Shown piece after piece: positions 58,267-64,000 of a stretch of DNA of 64,000 nucleotides. The stretch is taken from the NCBI GenBank assembly GCA_963825345.1, contig CAWGSQ010000012.1, positions 620,001-684,000 on the forward strand, in the 5' to 3' direction. The notes below the pieces were generated by a model. The model searched no databases. It saw nothing but the letters and a program-made list of their open reading frames with translations, and was not told the origin of the DNA. Positions within the stretch are counted from its first letter, which is position 1, and each line of letters opens with the position of its first letter. Origin of the DNA: JACVRW01 sp963825345 (GTDB taxonomy: Bacteria > Actinomycetota > Thermoleophilia > Solirubrobacterales > Thermoleophilaceae). A program made the position numbers and the translations under genes.

Positions 58267-59797
58267 ATGATGCGCAAACTCATCCTCACCCTCGCCGCCC
58301 TGTCGATTGCCGCCCTCGTAGCCGTGGGCTGCGGCAAGCAGGACGAGGCGGCCTCCGGCGCCTCGGAGCTCGTTCCGGCCGGCTCGGTGATCTACGGCGA
58401 GGCCACGCTCAAGCCCGAGGGGGACCAGAAGGAGGCCATCGACGCCATCCTCGCCAAGTTCCCGGGCGGTGGGGAGGCGGGTGACAAGCTCAAGGACCTG
58501 ATCGAGAAGGGCCTACGCGAATCGGACGCGCCGATTACCTTCGAGGAGGACATCGAGCCGTGGCTCGGCGACGAGGCCGCGTTCTTCGTGTCGAACCTCA
58601 GCCAAAGCGGCGACGCCCAGAGCGCCGCGGGCCTGATCGCCACCGACGACGAGGACAAGGCGCGCGAGGCTCTGGAGAAGTCGTCCGAGGGCAAGCTCAA
58701 GAAGCAGACCTACAAGGACGTTGAGTACATCACGAACGACACCGATGCGGCCGGGGCAGTGTTCGACGGCTTCGTCGTGCTCGGCACGGAGGAGGGCGTG
58801 AAGGCCGCCATCGATACGAGCAAGGGCGGCAAGAAGCTCTCCGAGGACGAGAGCTACAAGAACGCGCTCGACGACGCTGCTGACGATCGGCTCGGGTTCT
58901 TCTACATGAACTCGCCGGAGCTGCTGCGCTCGCTGCGGGAGTCCGGCGCGCCGCTGCCCGGCTCCTTCGGCAAGTTCTTCAAGGAGCCGCTCGTGGCGAC
59001 GCTCGACGCCGACAAGGACGGCGTGGTGTTCGAGGGCACCGTGCCGGCGGAGCTCGGGCGCGCCTCGTTCTTCGGACAGGCCAGCGACCTCCTGGAGGAT
59101 CTGCCCGGCGACTCGTGGCTCGGAATGGCGCAGACCGACTTCGGGAAGCTGGTCGACTTCTACGTGGACGCCTTCGCGGGCGTGGCCGGCGGCCGCGACG
59201 CAAATCGAGCAGCAGCTCAAGGCTGCCACCGGGCTCGACCTCCAGCGAGACGTGATCGACTGGATGGGCGACTTCGGCGTCTTCGTGCGCGGCACGAGCG
59301 TGGCCGAGCTGGACGGCGCGCTGATAGTGGAGACCAAGGACGAGGCTGCATCCGGGCGCTTCATCTCAGCGCTCGAGCGGCTCGCCAAGAGCCAGGGGCA
59401 GGGCGCGGTGCAGGTCGGCCCGCTGGACGCCCCCGGCGGCGGGAAGGGCTTCACGGCCAAGGGGTCCGCCGTTCCGAAACCGATCCACGTCTTCCAGAAG
59501 GGCGGCCGGGTGGTCTTCGCGTACGGCGACGCGGCCGCGTCCGATGCCGTGAGCCCCGCGGACAAGCTCGGGGACGCGGCGGATTACAGCGCGGCGCGCG
59601 AGTCGCTTGGGGATTACGACATCTCGTTCTTCCTGCTCACGAAACCGATCTTCGACCTGGTCGAGTCGACCGGGGCGGCGACCGACGCGGACTGGCAGAA
59701 GGCGAAGCCGTACCTCGAGCCGCTGGACGCGCTCGTGGGCGGAACGTCGGGCGACGGCGACTCGCTGCGCTCGGCGGTGAAGCTGATCGTCAAGTAG
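58267..59797 (+). pseudogene. DUF3352 lipoprotein paralogue, frame disrupted
   Basis: Starts at ATG 58267 (second ATG 58270). It has a lipoprotein signal (LAALSIAALVAVGC) and a body paralogous to the gene at 11329: VPAGSVIYGEATLKPEGDQK, IEPWLGDEAAFFVSN, AVFDGFVVLGTEEGVKAAID, and GKFFKEPLVATLDADKDGVV. Near 59190-59202 the frame slips by one base (GGCGGCCGCGACGCAAATC); the continuation IEQQLKAATGLDLQRDVIDW runs to 59797. One extra base in the GC-rich run would explain it. Repaired, it is ~510 residues, matching its paralogue (502). It is probably intact or very recently broken. Confidence 0.72.
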
Positions 59798-59806
59798 CGT
59801 CGCCGT

Positions 59807-61070
59807 GTGAGCCTCGAGGAAAGGGCCTTCCGCAAGGCCACGCGCCGGCTGATCCCGTTCCTCTTCCTGATCTACGTGGTCGCGTACCTCGACCGCGTGA
59901 ACGTGAGCTTCGCGCAGCTCCAGCTCGAGGACGATCTCGGCTTCAGCGACACGATCTTCGGCCTCGGCGCCGGCATCTTCTCGCTCGGCTACGTGATCTT
60001 CGGCGTGCCCAGCAACCTCGCGCTCGCGCGCTTCGGCGCGCGCCGCTGGCTGGCCGCGATCATGATCGTCTGGGGGCTGATCTCGGCGTCGATGGTCTTC
60101 ATCGAGGGCCCAAAGAGCTTTTACGTCCTCCGCTTCCTGCTCGGCGCAGCCGAGGCGGGCTTCTTCCCGGGGATCATCCTGTTCCTCACCTGGTGGTTCC
60201 CCGAACGCGAGCGCACGCGGACGGTGGCGCTGTTTCTCACCGCGGTGGCGGCTGCTTATGTGGCCGGCGGCCCGCTGTCGGGCGGGCTGCTCGAGCTCGA
60301 CGGGTTCGCGGGCCTGGAGGGCTGGCAGTGGCTGTTCCTGGTGGAGGGCCTGCCGGCGATCGCGCTCGGGTTCGTGACGCTGCGCTACCTCGACGAGCGC
60401 CCGGCCGACGCGGACTGGCTCGAACCCGAGGAGCGAGCGTTCCTCACGGCCGAGGTCGAGCGCGAGCGCGAGCTGAGGGAGGCGCTCGGCGGGCAGCGCG
60501 TGCGCGACGCCTTTGGAAGCGCGCGCGTCTGGCTGCTCGGGCTCATCTACTTCATCGTCCTGGCGGCGGCGTTCGGGCTCACCTTCTTCGTGCCGGACCT
60601 CGTGCAGGACCGCACCGGCTGGACCGACTTCGAGGTGGGTGTGCTGTCCGCCGTCCCGTACGGGTTCGCCACGGTCGCGATGGTGATCATGGCCCGTCGC
60701 GGCGGGAGTCTTGTGGCGCCCGGCGCTCGTGGGAGCTGTCGGGACGGTGATCACCGCCTACGCGCAGTCGCCGCTCCTTCTGACCCTGGGCATTACCCTG
60801 GCGGCCGTGGGTCTCCTCTCGGCACTCCCGCTCTTCTGGGCGCTGCCCACGGCCTTCCTCAGCGGCACAGCGGCGGCCGCCGGCATCGCGCTGATCGCGG
60901 CCGTCGGGAACCTCGGCGGCTTTGTGGGTCCGGCGTTCACCGGCATCGCCGAGGACCAGACGGGGAGCTACGAGATGCCGCTGATGGTGCTGGCCGGGAC
61001 GCTGGTGGTCTGCAGCCTGCTCGTGTTGCTGCTGGGCCGCGAAAAGCCGACGCTGGCGGCGGCCACGTGA
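59807..61070 (+). pseudogene. MFS transporter of the phthalate/tartrate (ACS) type, frame disrupted
   Basis: Starts at GTG 59807. TM1 and the motif YVVAYLDRVNVSFAQLQL, then YVIFGVPSNLALARFGARRW, GAAEAGFFPGIILFLTWWFP are those of anion:cation symporters such as the phthalate or glucarate carriers. The frame is lost near 60705-60711 (MARRGGS); the rest continues in another frame as WRPALVGAVGTVITAYAQSP to 61070. The Arg-rich loop at the break seems about a dozen residues shorter than in relatives, so a small deletion with frame change is more likely than a single indel. Confidence 0.72.
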
Positions 61071-61834
61071 GTGCGTCGGGGCTCGCCGAGAAGGCAGACG
61101 CGCTGCGCGCGCTGCATCGACCGGGAGAGCCCGTCGTGCTCCCGAACGCGTGGGACCCGCCGAGTGCGAGGCGCCTCGCCGCGACCGGCGTGGCCGCCCT
61201 CGCCACCACGAGCGTCGGCGTGGCCGAGACGCTCGGCTACGAGGACGGCGAGCTCACGCCCCCGGGGGAGATGCTGGCGGCCGTCGGCCGCATCGCCCGT
61301 GCCGTCGAGCTGCCCGTGACGGCCGACCTCGAGGCAGGCTACGGGCTGGCGCCGGAGGAGCTCGTGGCCGGGCTGCTGGAGGCTGGTGCGGTGGGCCTCA
61401 ACCTCGAGGACACCGACCACGCGACCGGCGAGCTGGCCGACGCCGGCTCCCATGCCGAGCGCCTGGCCGCCGTCAAGGAGGCGGGCCGTGCCGCGGGCGT
61501 GGAAGTGGTGCTGAACGCGAGAATCGACGTCTTCCTGCGTGCCGGCCCGGACGCGGACCCGGAGGCGGTTGTCGACGATGGGGTGCGGCGTGCGCGCATC
61601 TACGCCGAGGCGGGCGCCGACAGCGTCTATCCGATCGCCGCCCGCGGGCGCGATGCCATCCGCCGCCTCGTTGCCGAGTCGGGGGCGCCGGTGAACATCG
61701 TGGCGGTGCGCGGCGGGCTCGGCCGCTCCGAGCTGGCCGCCCTGGGCGTGGCCAGGGTCAGCTTCGGCGGTGGACTCGCCGACACTGCCAACGACGCCGC
61801 CGCCGCCCAGGTCGAGGACTTCCTCGCCAGCTAG
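61067..61834 (+). CDS. Isocitrate lyase / PEP mutase family enzyme
   Basis: A 255-residue barrel enzyme from GTG 61067, overlapping the MFS stop. VLPNAWDPPSARRLAATGVA, ALATTSVGVAETLGYEDGEL, VTADLEAGYGLAPEELVAGL (metal ligands), LNLEDTDHATG, VVLNARIDVFLR and DSVYPIAARGRDAIRRLVAE are typical. Members cleave or rearrange C-C or C-P bonds of small carboxylates, e.g. oxaloacetate decarboxylase or 2-methylisocitrate-lyase-like activity. The neighbouring carboxylate-type MFS carrier suggests a substrate import and degradation pair (inference). Confidence 0.87.
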   Translation: MSASGLAEKADALRALHRPGEPVVLPNAWDPPSARRLAATGVAALATTSVGVAETLGYEDGELTPPGEMLAAVGRIARAVELPVTADLEAGYGLAPEELVAGLLEAGAVGLNLEDTDHATGELADAGSHAERLAAVKEAGRAAGVEVVLNARIDVFLRAGPDADPEAVVDDGVRRARIYAEAGADSVYPIAARGRDAIRRLVAESGAPVNIVAVRGGLGRSELAALGVARVSFGGGLADTANDAAAAQVEDFLAS

Positions 61835-61857
61835 GCGACGACGGCGCGGGGTGGCCG

Positions 61858-62421
61858 CTAGGCCGCGTACGCGGGGCGCGCGGGTGTGTAGCGCCTGGCG
61901 TGACCGCGCTTGCGGGCAATCCAGGCCAGCGGCGCCAGCGTGGCGCGCTGGATCCACACGGGCGGGAACGCGCCCTGGACCTCGTCGGCGAACTCCCTGA
62001 CGAACAGCGCCAGATCGAGCGGCTTGGGCAGGCCCTTGCCGGTCGTGCGGCCCTCCCTTGCGAGCGCGGTGGCGGTCTCGAAGAGCCGCTCCATCTCGAG
62101 CGCCGGCCGCACCTGCACGCGCACGTGGGCCGTCTCGATGCTGCCGTTCGCGAACCTGTGAGCCACTCCGGCCGGAACGGTCACCACCTCGCCCGCCTCG
62201 GCCATCACGGTCTTGCGACCCATCTTGAACTTCATCGTCCCGCTGAGCACCTCGAAGCGCTCCTCCTGGGACGGGTGCACGTGCTTGCCGGGCACGTGGC
62301 CGTCCGGGGCCAGCTCGAGATCGAACTCGAGCAGCTCGCCGCCGGTGTCAGAAGCGGTCTTCCGGAAGCTGATGCGCTCGCCGGAGACCGGGTTTTCGAG
62401 GACCTGTCCTGCGTGTGCCAT
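61858..62421 (-). CDS. Cupin-domain protein with C-terminal extension
   Basis: A 187-residue protein from ATG 62421, preceded by AAGGAG. The cupin covers the first ~110 residues: GHVPGKHVHPSQEERFEVLS (three His, one Glu), GTMKFKMGRKTVMAEAGEVV and VPAGVAHRFANGS. The remaining ~75 residues (DLALFVREFADEVQGAFPPV, LAPLAWIARKRGHARRY) look helical, partly hydrophobic. A metal-dependent small-molecule dioxygenase or sugar-binding role is possible but unproven. Confidence 0.8.
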   Translation of the reverse strand: MAHAGQVLENPVSGERISFRKTASDTGGELLEFDLELAPDGHVPGKHVHPSQEERFEVLSGTMKFKMGRKTVMAEAGEVVTVPAGVAHRFANGSIETAHVRVQVRPALEMERLFETATALAREGRTTGKGLPKPLDLALFVREFADEVQGAFPPVWIQRATLAPLAWIARKRGHARRYTPARPAYAA

Positions 62422-62554
62422 GTCCGCTCCTTGATCCGTTTTCATCGGTGCGGTCATGCTCCGCGAGAGCGGCGTGTTTGCCATCGACCCGGGCGAGGAT
62501 CTTGGGGCCGACTGCGGGGCGATCTTGCGCTCGCCTCCAGGGACGAGTCGGGTC

Positions 62555-62569
62555 CTCCCCGCGGGGGAG
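62555..62569 (-). terminator. Hairpin behind the carboxylase beta subunit gene
   Basis: CTCCCC-GCG-GGGGAG, 11 bases beyond the stop codon of the leftward gene. The 62422-62580 interval has no other feature I can support. Confidence 0.4.
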
Positions 62570-62580
62570 TTAGAGCTGGT

Positions 62581-64000
62581 CTAGAGCGGGATGTTGCCGT
62601 GCTTGCGCTTCGGCGTGTCCACGCGCTTGGTCTTCAGCGTCTCGAGTGCGCGGATCAACTTCGGGCGCGTCTCGTGCGGGATGATCACGTCGTCGATGTA
62701 GCCGCGCTCCGCCGCTGAGTAGGGGTTCGCGAAGCGCGCCTTGTAGTCGCCGATCAGCTTCTCGCGGCGCTGCTCGGGCGTCGGCGAGCTCTGGATGTCG
62801 CGGCGGTGGATGATGTTCACCGCGCCCTCGGGCCCCATCACGGCCACCTCGGCGGTGGGCCATGCGAACACGAAGTCAGCCAGCATGTGCTTCGAGTTCA
62901 TGACGTCGTAGGCGCCGCCGTAGGCCTTGCGCGTGATCACCGTCAGCTTCGGCACGGTTGCCTCGGTGAAGGCGTAGAGCAGCTTCGCGCCGTGGCGGAT
63001 GATGCCGCCCCACTCCTGTGAGGTGCCCGGCAGGAAGCCCGGCACGTCCATGAGCGTGAGGATCGGGATGTTGAAGGCGTCGCAGAAGCGCACGAAGCGC
63101 GCGGCCTTCTCGGACGCGCCGATGTCGAGCACGCCGGCAAGCTGCGAGGGCTGGTTGCCCACCACGCCGATCGGGCGCCCGTTCAGGCGCGAGAAGCCGA
63201 TGATGATGTTGCGCGCGAAATGCTCCTGCACCTCGAAGAACTCGCCGTTGTCGACGAGGAGATGCACCACGTCGCGCATGTCGTACGGCTTGTTCGGGCT
63301 GTCCGGGACGATGCTGTCGAGCTCCGCGTCCTGGCGGCCGGGGTCGTCGCCCGTGTCCATCTGCGGCGGGAGCTCGAGGTTGTTCTGCGGCAGGAACGAC
63401 ATCAGGTAGCGCACGTCCTCGAGGCAGCTCTCCTCGTCGTCGGCGGCGAAGTGCGCCACGCCGGACTTGGAGTTGTGCGTCATCGCCCCGCCGAGCTCCT
63501 CGAACTCGACCTCCTCGCCCGTGACCGTCTTGATCACGTCGGGGCCCGTGATGAACATGTGCGAGGTCTCCTTGACCATGAAGATGAAGTCCGTCATGGC
63601 CGGGGAGTACACGGCGCCGCCCGCGCACGGCCCCATGATCACCGAGATCTGCGGGATCACGCCCGAGCACTGCACGTTGCGCACGAACACGTCGCCGTAG
63701 GCCCCCAGCGAGACCACGCCCTCCTGGATGCGCGCGCCGCCGGAGTCGTTGATGCCGATGACGGGGCAGCCGATCCTGGCCGCCAGGTCCATCACCTTCA
63801 CCATCTTCTCGCCCATCACCTCGCCGAGCGAGCCGCCGAAGACGGTGAAGTCCTGGGAGAAGACGGCCACCGGGCGGCCGTCGATCGTGCCATGGCCGGT
63901 CACGACCGCATCGCCCCAGGGGCGGTTGTTCAGCATGTCGAAGTCGCTCGTGCGGTGGCGGACGAACGTGTCCAGCTCCTCGAACGAGCCCGGGTCGAGG
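62581..64000 (-). CDS. Acyl-CoA (propionyl/methylmalonyl) carboxylase carboxyltransferase beta subunit, partial
   Basis: At least 473 residues; the N-terminal ~50 lie beyond the right edge (the frame stays open: LDPGSFEELDTFVRHRTSDF before MLNNRPWGDAVVTGHGTIDG). Crotonase-fold halves are clear: VFSQDFTVFGGSLGEVMGEK, PVIGINDSGGARIQEGVVSL, and VPGFLPGTSQEWGGIIRHGA with AYGGAYDVMNSKHMLADFVF, MGPEGAVNIIHRRDI. This is the beta subunit of actinobacterial acyl-CoA carboxylases, transferring CO2 from biotin carried by an alpha subunit such as the one at 40289 to propionyl- or acetyl-CoA. Confidence 0.93.
   Translation of the reverse strand, partial: LDPGSFEELDTFVRHRTSDFDMLNNRPWGDAVVTGHGTIDGRPVAVFSQDFTVFGGSLGEVMGEKMVKVMDLAARIGCPVIGINDSGGARIQEGVVSLGAYGDVFVRNVQCSGVIPQISVIMGPCAGGAVYSPAMTDFIFMVKETSHMFITGPDVIKTVTGEEVEFEELGGAMTHNSKSGVAHFAADDEESCLEDVRYLMSFLPQNNLELPPQMDTGDDPGRQDAELDSIVPDSPNKPYDMRDVVHLLVDNGEFFEVQEHFARNIIIGFSRLNGRPIGVVGNQPSQLAGVLDIGASEKAARFVRFCDAFNIPILTLMDVPGFLPGTSQEWGGIIRHGAKLLYAFTEATVPKLTVITRKAYGGAYDVMNSKHMLADFVFAWPTAEVAVMGPEGAVNIIHRRDIQSSPTPEQRREKLIGDYKARFANPYSAAERGYIDDVIIPHETRPKLIRALETLKTKRVDTPKRKHGNIPL

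Noticed and set aside
59220..60750. Long fused reading frame from the DUF3352 gene into the MFS region
   Set aside because: After the frame break the peptide is Arg/Ala/Gly-rich shadow sequence; the real proteins continue in another frame.

Overview
The window is a gene-dense, very GC-rich stretch of bacterial chromosome. Short intergenic gaps, many GTG starts, ATGA/GTGA stop-start overlaps, mycobacterial-type glucosyl-3-phosphoglycerate synthase, DUF3352 lipoproteins, two ECF42-type sigma factors and biotin-dependent acyl-CoA carboxylase subunits point to an actinobacterium, most likely a soil member of Thermoleophilia/Solirubrobacterales (inference from gene content only). I see no phage, plasmid, transposase, rRNA or CRISPR; one tRNA (Phe-GAA) is present. 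|| 0-11 kb: the 3' end of a SHOCT-domain gene, an isochorismatase-fold hydrolase, a nitronate monooxygenase-like flavoprotein, a YhaM-type OB/HD exoribonuclease, an SDR, an EcsC-like protein, a ferritin-like protein, a DUF4396 membrane protein, tRNA-Phe, a secreted PKD protein, the first DGPF/YCII + ECF42 sigma module, and a DHA2-type efflux pump divergent from its TetR regulator across two matching operator palindromes. || 11-23 kb: a DUF3352 lipoprotein, small proteins, an MrfA/YprA-type DNA repair helicase, a glucosylglycerate-type pair (GpgS plus a frame-disrupted HAD phosphatase), a catalase-family peroxidase, a 23-bp tandem palindromic repeat array, glycerate kinase, a macrodomain protein, and the second DGPF/ECF42 module. 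|| 23-42 kb: a PQQ-type sugar dehydrogenase whose propeller halves appear in swapped order, an ATP-dependent DNA ligase and an SDR in one overlapping operon; a DtxR/IdeR-like regulator; secreted and membrane proteins; an aminotransferase; sucCD; a HAD/MBL pair; a large secreted six-hairpin glycosidase; a thioesterase; an AraC/VOC pair; and the biotin carboxylase-BCCP alpha subunit of an acyl-CoA carboxylase. || 42-54 kb: a tandem pair of secreted TAP-like alpha/beta hydrolases (one lacks the whole catalytic triad, the other carries a frame shift), then a seven-gene sulfate-assimilation operon read leftwards: sir, cysH, cysD, cysN, a methyltransferase, a TauE/SafE permease and a DAHP synthase. 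|| 54-64 kb: an amidase, a drug-type ABC exporter, cupins, a small acyl-CoA carboxylase epsilon-like protein, an ornithine cyclodeaminase-family enzyme, a frameshifted DUF3352 paralogue, a frameshifted MFS transporter overlapping a PEP mutase-family enzyme, and the 3' part of the acyl-CoA carboxylase beta subunit running off the right edge. || The most notable observations are: two ECF42 modules with matching promoter-like motifs but no ordinary start codon for the sigma gene; the circularly permuted sugar dehydrogenase; the catalytically dead hydrolase paralogue; an ~80-bp hairpin repeat behind two unrelated genes; and the palindromic tandem array that supplies a gene's stop codon. Four genes need a +1 frame correction, so assembly indels must be excluded before any is called a pseudogene.
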